A stretch of DNA of 64,000 nt, taken from assembly GCF_003610695.1 (NCBI RefSeq), contig NZ_RAQH01000001.1, positions 558,001-622,000 of the forward strand, written 5' to 3'. Made by a program: the position numbers and the translations under genes. The notes under the pieces were generated by a model. That model was given only the letters and a program-made list of their open reading frames with translations. It was not told where the DNA came from and ran no database searches. The stretch comes from Epilithonimonas arachidiradicis. GTDB taxonomy: Bacteria; Bacteroidota; Bacteroidia; Flavobacteriales; Weeksellaceae. This document shows, piece by piece, positions 8,744 to 18,157 of this stretch (the first letter of the stretch is position 1; the number at the start of each line of letters is the position of its first letter).

Positions 8744-11425
8744 ATGGAAACAGATTGTAAAAGAAAATATCTGAAATTATCAGGCCTCGAGCCTTTAATT
8801 ATAACACCCGAATCCAACTTCATCAATGTTGGAGAGAGAACCAACGTTGCTGGTTCCAAAAAATTTCTTCGTCTCATTAAAGAAGAAAAATATGCCGAAG
8901 CTCTGGATATTGCAAGAAACCAAGTAGAAGGCGGCGCTCAGATTCTTGACGTCAATATGGATGACGGGCTTTTGGACGGCAAAACCGCAATGGTCAGATT
9001 CTTGAATCTGATCGCCTCCGAACCAGATATTGCCAGAATCCCGATTATGATAGATTCTTCAAAATGGGAAATTCTGCAAGCTGGATTGCAAGTGGTTCAA
9101 GGAAAACCGGTTGTTAATTCCATCAGTTTGAAAGGAGGTGAAGAAGAATTCATCAAACAGGCCAAAGCCATCAAACGTTATGGTGCTGCAGCAATTATTA
9201 TGGCGTTTGATGAGGTTGGACAAGCCGATAATTACGAAAGAAGAATCGAGATTTCCAAAAGGTCTTATGATATTTTGGTGAATCAGGTTGGTTTTCCTTC
9301 CGAGGATATTATTTTCGACCTTAATATTTTTCCTGTTGCAACAGGAATGGACGAACACCGCAGAAACGCGATTGACTTTATCGAAGCAACACGCTGGGTT
9401 CGTACCAATCTTCCAAACGCTTCAGTAAGTGGAGGCGTTTCCAATGTTTCATTTTCCTTTCGTGGAAATGATTCTGTGAGAGAAGCAATGCATTCTGTTT
9501 TCCTTTACCACGCCATAAAAGCGGGGATGAATATGGGAATCGTGAATCCAACGATGTTGGAAGTATATGACGAAATTCCAAAAGATTTGCTGGAATTGGT
9601 GGAAGATGTAATGCTTGACAGAAAAGACGATGCGACAGAAAAATTGCTCGATTATTCCGAAAAACATAAATCCACAAAAAAAGAAAAAACCGAAGACCTC
9701 GCTTGGAGAGAACAGGATTTACAATCGAGAATTACACACGCTTTAGTCAAAGGAATTGATCGTTTTATAGAAGAAGATACAGAGGAAGCTAGAAAAACTT
9801 CAAAACGACCGCTTGATGTGATTGAGATAAATCTGATGACAGGAATGGGCGTTGTCGGCGACCTTTTCGGAAGCGGAAAAATGTTCTTGCCTCAGGTTGT
9901 AAAATCGGCGAGAGTAATGAAAAAAGCGGTGGCTTATCTTCAGCCTTTCATCGAAGCAGAAAAAGACCAGACTCAAAAATCCAACGGAAAAGTTCTTATG
10001 GCAACAGTGAAAGGCGATGTTCATGATATCGGGAAAAATATTGTGAGCGTAGTTTTGGGTTGTAACAATTATGAAATTGTGGATTTGGGCGTGATGGTTC
10101 CGGCTGAAAAAATCATTCAGACGGCCATTGATGAAAAAGTGGATGTGATCGGATTAAGCGGATTGATTACGCCAAGTCTGGACGAGATGGTTCATATTGC
10201 CGATGAATTGGAACGCAAAAATCTCGATTTTCCTTTATTAATTGGAGGCGCAACAACTTCTAAAGCGCATACAGCGGTAAAAATTTCTCCTAAATATTCT
10301 AACACGGTTGTTCACGTTAATGACGCTTCCAGAGCGGTTGGTGTGGTGAGTGCACTTTTGAATCGAGATAAATCCAATGCTTATGCTTTGGAAATCAGAA
10401 AAGATTATGATGAATTCCGTGAAAAATTCCTAAATCGCCAAGTTGATAAAGAATACATTCCAATTGCAGAAGCGCGTGAGAAAAAATTCAAAATCGATTG
10501 GGAAAATGAAATTATTCCAACACCAAAAAAATTAGGAATCACCATTATCGAAGACCAAAATTTGGATGAATTAGTTGAATTTATTGATTGGTCTCCATTT
10601 TTCAGAAGTTGGCAATTATTCGGAAAATTCCCTGAGATTTTGACTGATAATGTTGTTGGAGAACAGGCAACGATTTTGTTCAATGAAGCTCAGATAATGC
10701 TCAAGAAAATCTTGAAAGAAAAAAGTTTCAAAGCGAAAGGTATTTTCGGAATTTTCCCAGCTAATGCGAATGAACAAGATGATATTTTGGTTTATGATGA
10801 TAATCAGAATGTAATTTCGACTTTCAGGACTCTGCGTCAACAACATAAAAAATCCGAAGGCAAAGAATATTTTGCTTTAAGTGATTTTATTGCACCAGAG
10901 AATTCCGGAAAACAGGATTATATTGGGACTTTCTGTGTCTGTACAGGTTTTGGAGCGGATGAATTGGCAAAAGAATATGAAGAACAAAATGATGATTACA
11001 ACGCCATTATGGTAAAAGCTCTGGCTGACCGTTTTGCAGAAGCCTTTGCCGAATATCTTCACAAGAAAGTAAGAACCGAATATTGGGGATATTCCGAAAA
11101 TGAAACGCTGGATAACGAGGAATTAATCAAGGAGAAATATTTGGGAATCAGACCAGCTCCAGGTTATCCGGCTTGTCCCGATCATTTGGAAAAGCTGACG
11201 ATTTGGGATTTACTAAAAGTTGAAGAAAATATTGGAGTGACTTTGACTGAAAGTCTGGCAATGTGGCCGACTGCTGCAGTTTCAGGTTATTATTTTGGGA
11301 ATCCAAAATCTAAATATTTCGGGGTAGGAAAAATTGATGAAGACCAATTGAAAGATTTTGCTGAAAGAAAAGATGTTGAATTGGATTATGCTAGAAAATG
11401 GCTGGCTCCAAACTTAGCGGATTAA
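8744..11425 (+). CDS. metH: Methionine synthase part 2: folate, cobalamin and activation modules
   Basis: The 893-aa protein carries the remaining MetH modules in order. The pterin-binding barrel is at residues ~15-290 ([29 protein letters not shown]). The helical cap and B12 domain follow, with [13 protein letters not shown], the His that ligates cobalt, and GLSGLITPS. The C-terminal SAM-binding reactivation domain contains [12 protein letters not shown]. It takes methyl from methyltetrahydrofolate and passes it to homocysteine held by part 1. Spacing to part 1 is three bases and to metF about 20, so the three are probably one transcript under the SAM riboswitch. Confidence 0.94.
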   Translation: METDCKRKYLKLSGLEPLIITPESNFINVGERTNVAGSKKFLRLIKEEKYAEALDIARNQVEGGAQILDVNMDDGLLDGKTAMVRFLNLIASEPDIARIPIMIDSSKWEILQAGLQVVQGKPVVNSISLKGGEEEFIKQAKAIKRYGAAAIIMAFDEVGQADNYERRIEISKRSYDILVNQVGFPSEDIIFDLNIFPVATGMDEHRRNAIDFIEATRWVRTNLPNASVSGGVSNVSFSFRGNDSVREAMHSVFLYHAIKAGMNMGIVNPTMLEVYDEIPKDLLELVEDVMLDRKDDATEKLLDYSEKHKSTKKEKTEDLAWREQDLQSRITHALVKGIDRFIEEDTEEARKTSKRPLDVIEINLMTGMGVVGDLFGSGKMFLPQVVKSARVMKKAVAYLQPFIEAEKDQTQKSNGKVLMATVKGDVHDIGKNIVSVVLGCNNYEIVDLGVMVPAEKIIQTAIDEKVDVIGLSGLITPSLDEMVHIADELERKNLDFPLLIGGATTSKAHTAVKISPKYSNTVVHVNDASRAVGVVSALLNRDKSNAYALEIRKDYDEFREKFLNRQVDKEYIPIAEAREKKFKIDWENEIIPTPKKLGITIIEDQNLDELVEFIDWSPFFRSWQLFGKFPEILTDNVVGEQATILFNEAQIMLKKILKEKSFKAKGIFGIFPANANEQDDILVYDDNQNVISTFRTLRQQHKKSEGKEYFALSDFIAPENSGKQDYIGTFCVCTGFGADELAKEYEEQNDDYNAIMVKALADRFAEAFAEYLHKKVRTEYWGYSENETLDNEELIKEKYLGIRPAPGYPACPDHLEKLTIWDLLKVEENIGVTLTESLAMWPTAAVSGYYFGNPKSKYFGVGKIDEDQLKDFAERKDVELDYARKWLAPNLAD

Positions 11426-11444
11426 TATTATTTAAAATTATTGA

Positions 11445-12401
11445 ATGAAAATTACTGACCATATAAAAAACGCCAACGGCAAAACGCTTTTTTCTTTTGA
11501 AATTGTTCCGCCACAAAAAGGTGTTGGAATTGCGGATTTATATAAGAACATCGACCCGTTGATGGAGTTTAAACCGCCATTCATAGATGTGACGACTTCT
11601 CGAGAAGAATACATTTTTCTGGAAAGAGGAAACGGTTTGATGGAGCGAAAAATCACGAGAATGCGCCCTGGAACTTTGGGGATTTGCTCGGCAATTCAAA
11701 ACAAGTATAATGTTGACACCGTTCCTCACGTTTTATGTGGTGGATTTACAAAAGAAGAAACCGAATATCTTTTGGTGGATTGTATGTATTTGGGAATCAA
11801 TAATATTGTGGCTTTAAGAGGTGATGCGATGAAAGGGGAAAAATATTTTGAACCTTCTGTAGGCGGACACAAATATGCTTCGGATTTGGTTAAACAGATT
11901 CACGATTTGGGAATCGGAGAATATCTTCACGGCAAGATAGAATCCGACGTAGATAATAGTTTTTGCATTGGTGTTGCGGGTTATCCTGAAAAACATATTG
12001 AAGCACCTTCTATGAATTATGACCTTCAGATGTTGAAGAAAAAAGTAGAAGCTGGTGCAGATTACATCGTGACCCAAATGTTCTTTGATAACCAGAAATT
12101 CTTCGATTTTGTAAAACAAGCCAGAGAAATTGGGATTGATGTTCCGATTATTCCGGGTATCAAACCAATTGCTACCAAAACACATTTGCAAATGCTGCCA
12201 CAAGTTTTCAAAATCGATTTACCAGAAACTCTCATTAATGAAGTTCTAAAATGCAAAACCAATAACGATGTTCGCGAAGTTGGAATAGAATGGGCGATTA
12301 ATCAGAGCAAGGAACTTTTAGATTTTGGGATTCCCGTTCTGCATTTTTACTCGATGGGGAAAAGTGATAATATTCTGAAGATAGGAAGAGAAGTTTTTTA
12401 A
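11445..12401 (+). CDS. metF: Methylenetetrahydrofolate reductase
   Basis: MetF makes 5-methyltetrahydrofolate, the methyl donor for MetH, using FAD and NAD(P)H. The 318-aa length is usual. Visible motifs are TLFSFEIVPPQKG at the N-terminus, FIDVTTSREE, the ALRGDAMKGE loop, VAGYPEKHIEAPS and DYIVTQMFFDNQKF. It is the last gene of the met operon and is followed two bases later by a strong hairpin terminator. Confidence 0.94.
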   Translation: MKITDHIKNANGKTLFSFEIVPPQKGVGIADLYKNIDPLMEFKPPFIDVTTSREEYIFLERGNGLMERKITRMRPGTLGICSAIQNKYNVDTVPHVLCGGFTKEETEYLLVDCMYLGINNIVALRGDAMKGEKYFEPSVGGHKYASDLVKQIHDLGIGEYLHGKIESDVDNSFCIGVAGYPEKHIEAPSMNYDLQMLKKKVEAGADYIVTQMFFDNQKFFDFVKQAREIGIDVPIIPGIKPIATKTHLQMLPQVFKIDLPETLINEVLKCKTNNDVREVGIEWAINQSKELLDFGIPVLHFYSMGKSDNILKIGREVF

Positions 12402-12402
12402 C

Positions 12403-12431
12403 AAAAGAGATGCGAAACGCATCTCTTTTTT
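12403..12431. terminator. Bidirectional intrinsic terminator after metF
   Basis: AAAAGAGATGCG and CGCATCTCTTTT form a perfect 12-bp stem with a three-base loop, with T-runs on both strands. It separates metF from the convergent gene that ends at 12430. Confidence 0.9.
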
Positions 12432-13101
12432 ATTTATTTAGAAAATTAACCAGCTTTATTAGGTCAAGTTCTTCAGTTAGTTTTATTTTATTATTTTTGA
12501 TAAAATCCTTAACTTCATTCTTTTTTTCTTCAGGAAAAGCATTGATAAGGTCTTCAGGCTTTTTGGTGAGTTTTACAATTTTGTCATCTGTTTTTATAAA
12601 ATAAATTGGCTTTTGTTTTTCAAATTTTGCAGGCGTTCCGGGAACCATCGAATTTTGTGCTGGAACTTCTGGATAGAATTTAACTAACATTTTTTTCAAA
12701 AGTTTATGTTTGCCTTCTGAAAGCACTAAAAAATATCCTGCAAAACCTTCATCATCTTTTCCTAAAACAAATTTTTCATTACTGCTTACAAAAGTGAATG
12801 TAGAAAATATATTGTCTTTTGGTACGGCGTAAACATCATTATTATTAAGAATCTCAAAAGAATCTTTGAACATATTGTATCGGATCGGAAGAATTGTAGT
12901 TGTTTCTCCTATTTTAGCATTATTGAAGCCGTTTTTGTAAAAAGCATTTCCTTTGATGTCGGAATATTTTAATACAGCTTTTCCGCTGTTGATTTCGTCC
13001 ATAGATTTTACAAACTGCGTGTTCCTTGCAAAATCAATTTGCTGGGCTTGCAAAAGTGTCCCACAGAAAAGTAAACTTATAGTAATAATTACAGTTTTCA
13101 T
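12430..13101 (-). CDS. Secreted protein of unknown function
   Basis: The 223-aa protein begins MKTVIITISLLFCGTLLQAQ, a clear Sec signal peptide with cleavage expected after AQA or AQ. The rest is soluble, lysine-rich, with no motif I recognise. Phrases such as NAFYKNGFNNAKIG and FVLGKDDEGFAGYFLVLSEG suggest a beta-rich fold. It is a single-gene unit, convergent with metF and divergent from hutI. I do not assign a function. Confidence 0.75.
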   Translation of the reverse strand: MKTVIITISLLFCGTLLQAQQIDFARNTQFVKSMDEINSGKAVLKYSDIKGNAFYKNGFNNAKIGETTTILPIRYNMFKDSFEILNNNDVYAVPKDNIFSTFTFVSSNEKFVLGKDDEGFAGYFLVLSEGKHKLLKKMLVKFYPEVPAQNSMVPGTPAKFEKQKPIYFIKTDDKIVKLTKKPEDLINAFPEEKKNEVKDFIKNNKIKLTEELDLIKLVNFLNK

Positions 13102-13187
13102 TTGTTTTTAAATTTTTATAAAAATACAATTTTAATTTTTTAAGAAAAGATAAAGTTTATCATTATTTTTACTTTTTAAGATATTAT

Positions 13188-14414
13188 ATGAAATTATCCG
13201 GTCCTTTCAAGCAAATTACCACACTCAACAATCTTCCATTAAAAGGAAAGTTAAATGACGAATTTTTAGAAATCGTTTCCAATGGTGGAATTCTAACTGA
13301 AAATGGAAAAATTTTAGACGTCAACGATTTCGATTTTCTGAAGCAAAAATTTCCTGATTCTGAAATTGATTTTATTGATAATGAGCAAATCGCACTTCCG
13401 GCTTTTGTAGATGCACACACGCATATTTGTTTCGGTGGAAATCGGGCGAATGATTTTGCTATGAGAAATGCAGGCAAAACTTATCTCGAGATTGCAGAAT
13501 CCGGCGGTGGAATTTGGAGTTCTGTCCAGCATACAAGAGCAGCTTCCGAAGAAGAATTAGTTGACGAAATTTTAAAACGAGTTGACAGTCTTCTTAAGCA
13601 AGGTATCACAACCATCGAGATAAAAAGTGGTTACGGATTGAATGTCGATGAAGAACTCAAAATGCTTCGGTCCATCAAAAAAGCTCAAAGTTTAACAAAA
13701 GTTACATTAGTTGCAACTTGCCTTTCCGCTCATTTAAAACCAAGAGATTTCGAAGGTTCATCGGAAGATTATCTTAATTATATTTTGGATGAAATTCTAC
13801 CAAAAGTAAAAGAAGAAAACCTTGCTAGCCGTGTTGATATTTTTATTGAAAAATCAGCATTTCATCCGGAAGAAAGCAAAGTTTTCCTTTTGAAAGCTAA
13901 AGAATTAGGCTTTCAAATTACAGTTCACGCCGACCAGTTTACGGCAGGAAGCTCCAGAATTGCTGTGGAAGTTGGTGCAAAATCTGCCGATCATTTGGAA
14001 GCAACTATAGACGAAGATATTGAGTTTCTTGCTAATTCAAATACGGTGGCGATTGCTTTGCCAGGTGCAAGTCTAGGTTTGGGCGAACCATTTGCTCCGG
14101 CAAGAAAAATTCTGGATAAAAGTGGGATTTTAGCAATAGCGACCGACTGGAATCCGGGTTCGGCGCCAATGGGAAATTTGGTTACTCAAGCTTCGATTTT
14201 GGCAACTTATCAGAAACTGACTACAGCTGAGGTTTTAGCAGCGATAACTTTCCGAGCGGCCTATGCTTTGGATTTAGAAGACCGAGGAATTCTTGCAGAA
14301 GGAAAAAAAGCAGATTTCATTACTTACGAAACGGATAATTTCCAGAACATCCTTTATCATCAGGGAAGTTTGAAGCCTAAAAATATTTATATCAACGGAG
14401 AGAAAATAAGATGA
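13188..14414 (+). CDS. hutI: Imidazolonepropionase
   Basis: HutI opens the imidazolone ring in histidine breakdown to give formiminoglutamate. The 408-aa amidohydrolase has the metal motif VDAHTHICFGG, then ESGGGIWSSVQHTRAA, TIEIKSGYGL, the metal His in TVHADQF, and the Asp in ATDWNPGSAPMGN. The length is usual. Its last four bases overlap the next gene (ATGA), which suggests translational coupling. hutH and hutU are not in the window. Confidence 0.95.
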   Translation: MKLSGPFKQITTLNNLPLKGKLNDEFLEIVSNGGILTENGKILDVNDFDFLKQKFPDSEIDFIDNEQIALPAFVDAHTHICFGGNRANDFAMRNAGKTYLEIAESGGGIWSSVQHTRAASEEELVDEILKRVDSLLKQGITTIEIKSGYGLNVDEELKMLRSIKKAQSLTKVTLVATCLSAHLKPRDFEGSSEDYLNYILDEILPKVKEENLASRVDIFIEKSAFHPEESKVFLLKAKELGFQITVHADQFTAGSSRIAVEVGAKSADHLEATIDEDIEFLANSNTVAIALPGASLGLGEPFAPARKILDKSGILAIATDWNPGSAPMGNLVTQASILATYQKLTTAEVLAAITFRAAYALDLEDRGILAEGKKADFITYETDNFQNILYHQGSLKPKNIYINGEKIR

Positions 14415-14638
14415 AAAAAGTAATAATTTATTTAATACTGATTCTACTTGCCTTAGGAATGTTATGGTACGCAATTATTGTTTGGGCATTTACAGTTATG
14501 ACCAAGAGAGCTGGAGATAGTGCCATAAAATATCAAGATATTTTAATCACAGCTGTCGTATTATCAATAATCGGTTTGTTGATTTTTTCTTTATATAAAT
14601 TTTTCAAACAAATATTTTATTTAATTAAAAAGTACTAA
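14411..14638 (+). CDS. Small two-helix membrane protein in the hut cluster
   Basis: The 75-aa product has two hydrophobic stretches, about residues 4-28 (IIYLILILLALGMLWYAII) and 46-66 (ILITAVVLSIIGLLIFSLYK), with a basic C-terminus. It overlaps hutI by four bases and ends two bases before hutG, so it is almost certainly co-translated with them. It is too short to be a typical transporter. I recognise no family; a link to histidine catabolism is inferred only from position. Confidence 0.7.
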   Translation: MKKVIIYLILILLALGMLWYAIIVWAFTVMTKRAGDSAIKYQDILITAVVLSIIGLLIFSLYKFFKQIFYLIKKY

Positions 14639-14640
14639 AA

Positions 14641-15555
14641 ATGAAAATTTGGACTGGCCGCTTTGATGGCGAAGAAGAATCTTACCACAGGATTTTTCAA
14701 AGAGTTTCAACAGATTCTGATTATGAAAATATTAAACCTAATGATTTCGTTTTACACGGTTTTGCAGTGGATGAAGGCGTGAAACGTAACAAAGGTAGAG
14801 TAGGAGCTCAGGATGCACCAGATTTGATCAGAAAGAATATGTCCAATTTTCCTGTTGTTAGTTCTGAGTTTTCTCTGAAAGATTTCGGAAATATCAAATG
14901 TGAAAATAATGATCTTGAAGCTGTACAAAATTTATTAGCAGATAAAGTTTCGAAAGTGTTATTAAAACAAGGAAAATCTGTTGTTTTAGGTGGTGGACAC
15001 GAAGTTACTTTTGCGCATTATTCCGGAATCAGAAAAGCTTTTCCCAATCAAAAAATCGGAATTATTAATTTTGATGCTCATTTTGATAACCGAGAACCGG
15101 AAAATGGATTGGCAACTTCTGGAACTGGATTTTGGCAAATCGCTCAGGAAGGCGAGATTCACTCTTTACATATAGGAATTCAGAAAAATAGTAACACCAG
15201 AAAGTTGTTCGAAATTGCGGATGATTTTGGGATGAAATATATTCTTGCTGACGAAATCTACTCCGAAAATATTCCGAATCTGATGTTTACAATTAATTCA
15301 TTTTTGGAAGATGTGGACATTGTTTACGTCACCGTTTGTATGGATGTTTTCAATGCATCCATTGCGCCTGGAGTCAGTGCGCCTGCTTATAACGGAATTT
15401 TTGCCGGCCGTCAATTTATGCAGATTTACCGTCATATTTTATCTTCAGAAAAAATAAAAGCGCTAGATGTTTCAGAAGTGAATCCAAACTTTGATATCCA
15501 GGAAAGAACTGCAAGATTAGCAGCGAGTTTGGTGAACGAATGGTTTATGTTTTAG
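14641..15555 (+). CDS. hutG: Formimidoylglutamase
   Basis: This ureohydrolase-superfamily enzyme cuts formiminoglutamate to glutamate and formamide. The manganese motifs are present: GGGHEVTFAH near 117, NFDAHFDNR near 142, and VCMDVFNASIAPGVSAPA near 235. The 304-aa length is usual. It starts two bases after the small membrane protein and follows hutI, completing the last two steps of histidine degradation. Arginase and agmatinase are relatives, but the context favours HutG. Confidence 0.9.
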   Translation: MKIWTGRFDGEEESYHRIFQRVSTDSDYENIKPNDFVLHGFAVDEGVKRNKGRVGAQDAPDLIRKNMSNFPVVSSEFSLKDFGNIKCENNDLEAVQNLLADKVSKVLLKQGKSVVLGGGHEVTFAHYSGIRKAFPNQKIGIINFDAHFDNREPENGLATSGTGFWQIAQEGEIHSLHIGIQKNSNTRKLFEIADDFGMKYILADEIYSENIPNLMFTINSFLEDVDIVYVTVCMDVFNASIAPGVSAPAYNGIFAGRQFMQIYRHILSSEKIKALDVSEVNPNFDIQERTARLAASLVNEWFMF

Positions 15556-15558
15556 GTA

Positions 15559-16182
15559 ATGAAAAGAGACAGTATTATTTTTGACTTGGACGGAACACTG
15601 TGGAATGCTTCGGAAACTGTGGTCAAAGCTTTTAATAATAGCATTCAGGAAGTTGGGTTCGATATCCGGATTACATCTCAGACTGTGAGAGATTTTTCCG
15701 GGATGAAAATGGATGATATTTTTGCACAACATTTCAGTTTTGTTCCAAAAGAAAAGCTGAAAGAATTTGAGGCAATTTATGCTCAGAAAGAAAGTCAATA
15801 TCTCAAAGAGTTCGGCGGCGAATTATTTCCAAAAGTCAGGGAAACATTAGAAAAACTAACAAAGCATTACAGACTTTTCATTGTCAGCAACTGTATGAAG
15901 GGTTACATTGAGAACTTCATCGGTTTTTTTAGTTTTGAAGATCTGTTTGAGGATTTCGAATGTTTTGGCAACGACGGTTTCCCAAAGGACAAGAACATCA
16001 GGCTCATCGTGGAACGAAATAACCTGCAAAATCCTGTTTATGTTGGCGATACCATTTGGGACAAAGAATCTTCTGAAAAAGCTGGCGTTGATTTTATCTA
16101 TGCCGCTTATGGTTTTGGAAAAATCGAAAATCCAAAAATTCAGATTCAAAGTTTTGAAGATTTGTTGACTTTAGAGTTTTAA
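15559..16182 (+). CDS. HAD-family phosphatase
   Basis: The 207-aa protein has the HAD nucleophile motif DLDGTLWNA at residues 9-17, the Ser in FIVSNC, and the acidic motif YVGDTIWDKESSEKAG near 155. A helical cap lies between motifs I and II, as in phosphoglycolate-phosphatase-like enzymes. It begins three bases after hutG, so it is probably in the same transcript, but a role in histidine use is not known. Substrate unassigned. Confidence 0.85.
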   Translation: MKRDSIIFDLDGTLWNASETVVKAFNNSIQEVGFDIRITSQTVRDFSGMKMDDIFAQHFSFVPKEKLKEFEAIYAQKESQYLKEFGGELFPKVRETLEKLTKHYRLFIVSNCMKGYIENFIGFFSFEDLFEDFECFGNDGFPKDKNIRLIVERNNLQNPVYVGDTIWDKESSEKAGVDFIYAAYGFGKIENPKIQIQSFEDLLTLEF

Positions 16183-16189
16183 AAACAAA

Positions 16190-16218
16190 AAAGCCTTATC
16201 AAATTTTGACAAGGCTTT
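16190..16218. terminator. Hairpin terminator after the hut/HAD operon
   Basis: AAAGCCTTATCAAA and TTTGACAAGGCTTT form a 14-bp stem with one mismatch. A-rich and T-rich flanks suggest it works in both directions. It lies between the converging HAD and DUF2911 genes. Confidence 0.8.
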
Positions 16219-16239
16219 AATTATTACAAATCTTTGAGA

Positions 16240-16806
16240 TTATTTAAAAACAATCGGGAATTTAACCTGCGTATTATCCCAACCAGCGTACAAATCTGCT
16301 CCGGATTTTGTCTGTACAAACGTCACAGAAAAATATTCGATTGGAGAAGCTGTTTTCTCAACCGGAACATTAAATCTCACAACATCTTTACTTTTGTCGT
16401 AGAAATATGCACCCCATTTATCGGTTTCAGAATTTAAAACAATCGTCCATTCTTTTTCAAACGGAATGGCGAAAATACTGTAAGTTCCTGCAGGAATTTC
16501 TTTTCCACCAATTGTCACTGGCGTGTAAAATTTGATTTCAGAATTTTCATTTGCGCCAAATCTCCAGATTTCTCCATACTTAATAAGGTTTCCAAAAACT
16601 ACTCTGTTTTTTTTCTGCGGACGAGAGTATTCTAACTTTACTTTTGGGGTTTCCGTTTTTGATGAAGTCACTTGAAGTGGGTAATAAACCGCATCCATTG
16701 GACTTACGTCAACTGACATATAATTCAGTTTTGTTGGGTCAATTTTCGCTTGAGAAAATGCGCTAACTCCTATTAACAAAGAAGTGGCGATGATTAGGTT
16801 TTTCAT
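16240..16806 (-). CDS. DUF2911 secreted protein
   Basis: The 188-aa product begins MKNLIIATSLLIGVSAFSQA, a Sec signal peptide. The mature part has the DUF2911 hallmark GEIWRFGANENSEI and IPAGTYSIFAIP, with EYSRPQKKNR before it. Such proteins are common in Bacteroidota and thought to be periplasmic; their function is unknown. Its start codon overlaps the stop of the upstream aminotransferase gene (TAATG), so the pair is probably co-transcribed. Confidence 0.88.
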   Translation of the reverse strand: MKNLIIATSLLIGVSAFSQAKIDPTKLNYMSVDVSPMDAVYYPLQVTSSKTETPKVKLEYSRPQKKNRVVFGNLIKYGEIWRFGANENSEIKFYTPVTIGGKEIPAGTYSIFAIPFEKEWTIVLNSETDKWGAYFYDKSKDVVRFNVPVEKTASPIEYFSVTFVQTKSGADLYAGWDNTQVKFPIVFK

Positions 16807-17963
16807 TATATTTTAATTTTTAATAACTTTTCTATGGCTTTGTCTAGTGTTTCCTGTTCCTTGGCAAAACAAAAACGAATGACTTTTTCATCGGTTTTAT
16901 CCTTGTAAAATGCAGAAAACGGGATGGTTGCAATTTTATATTCTTTGGTTAACCAGTAGCAAAAATCCTTGTCTTGCTTATCAGAAATTGCGCCAAAATT
17001 AGCAGATAAAAAATAAGTTCCTTCGCAATCCAATAATTGGAAAGGTGTTTCTTTCAAAGCATTTTTAAGATAATCTCTTTTGGTTTGGAAAAATGTTGAG
17101 ATGGATTTGAAATCATCCACATTTTGCAAATATTTAGAAATTGCAAATTGTGCCGGCGTATTCACACAAAACACATTGAACTGGTGAACTTTTCTGAATT
17201 CAGTCATCAAATCCGATGGTGCACAAACATAACCGATTTTCCAGCCTGTGATGTGCAATAACTTCCCGAAAGATCCAACGACGAAAGTTCTTTCTTTCAG
17301 TTCAGGATATTTGGCTAATGTCAGATGAGTTTTTTCATCGAAAATAATGCTTTCATAGACTTCATCGCTCAAAATAATGATATCCGTATTTTTTACAATC
17401 GAAATTAGTTCATCAATATCTTTTTGCTTAAAGATTTTTCCGGAAGGATTATTCGGGTTGTTGATAATCATCATCTTGGTTTTTTCGGAAACCAGATTTT
17501 TGACTTCGTCCCAATTGATTTCGTAATCGGGATAAAGCATTTTGACGTTTTTCAGGACTCCACCATTCAGGATAATTGCAGGTTCGTAACAATCGTAAGC
17601 CGGTTCAAAAATAATAACTTCATCACCTTTTCCCACAAATGCAGAGATAATAGTGAAAATTCCCTGAGTTGCTCCAGCTGTTATATTGATTTCCGAATCG
17701 GGATGATAATCCACTTGATATTGAGCATTGAATTTCCTTGAAATTTCTTCTCGTAATTCTTTGATTCCAGACAAAGGCGCATATTGATTGTGTCCTTGTT
17801 TTGCAAAATCTCCGAGATATTGGATTAAATTTTCATCAGGCTGATAATCCGGAAATCCCTGAGAAAGATTGACTGCACCTTCCTGTTGTGCCAATAAGCT
17901 CATCTCTGTGAAAATCGTCGTTTTCACATCAGGAAGTTTGGAGTTTGATAATCTGAATGACAT
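16806..17963 (-). CDS. PLP aminotransferase, methionine/kynurenine type
   Basis: This class I aminotransferase of 385 aa shows AVNLSQGFPDYQPDE near the N-terminus, NNPNNPSGKIF, ILSDEVYE and the PLP-lysine motif SFGKLLHITGWKIGY, ending with RFCFAKE. The pattern matches methionine aminotransferase (YbdL-type), which makes methionine from its 2-oxo acid in salvage, and related kynurenine-oxoglutarate transaminases. The frame is open up to 18131, but MSFRLSNSKLPDVKTTIF at 17963 is the usual start of the family, and the upstream part does not resemble it. Confidence 0.87.
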   Translation of the reverse strand: MSFRLSNSKLPDVKTTIFTEMSLLAQQEGAVNLSQGFPDYQPDENLIQYLGDFAKQGHNQYAPLSGIKELREEISRKFNAQYQVDYHPDSEINITAGATQGIFTIISAFVGKGDEVIIFEPAYDCYEPAIILNGGVLKNVKMLYPDYEINWDEVKNLVSEKTKMMIINNPNNPSGKIFKQKDIDELISIVKNTDIIILSDEVYESIIFDEKTHLTLAKYPELKERTFVVGSFGKLLHITGWKIGYVCAPSDLMTEFRKVHQFNVFCVNTPAQFAISKYLQNVDDFKSISTFFQTKRDYLKNALKETPFQLLDCEGTYFLSANFGAISDKQDKDFCYWLTKEYKIATIPFSAFYKDKTDEKVIRFCFAKEQETLDKAIEKLLKIKI

Positions 17964-18111
17964 TCTGACTGTAAAAATAACGAATAATTCCAGAATTGTA
18001 TCTGCATTTAAACGCAAAGGCCCAAAATTTTTTAGTTTAAAGATCCTCCTAAGCCGCAAAATCAAAATCTCCGATTTATCTGGGCCTTTAAAATTTGTTT
18101 GAAAAAAACCT

Positions 18112-18144
18112 TTTGTGGCTTTGTGATTCAAAATTGTAAATTTG
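18112..18144 (+). promoter_or_regulatory. Promoter of miaA
   Basis: TTTG at 18112-18115, 21 bases, then TAAATTTG at 18137-18144. The predicted transcript start is near 18148-18151, only a few bases before the TTG start codons, so the mRNA would have almost no leader. Confidence 0.65.
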
Positions 18145-18157
18145 CAAAAATTTTTTG

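Noticed and set aside
7727-11425. metH as a frameshifted pseudogene
   Set aside because: The break is between domains, both parts have complete motifs, and the second has its own ATG three bases after the first stop.
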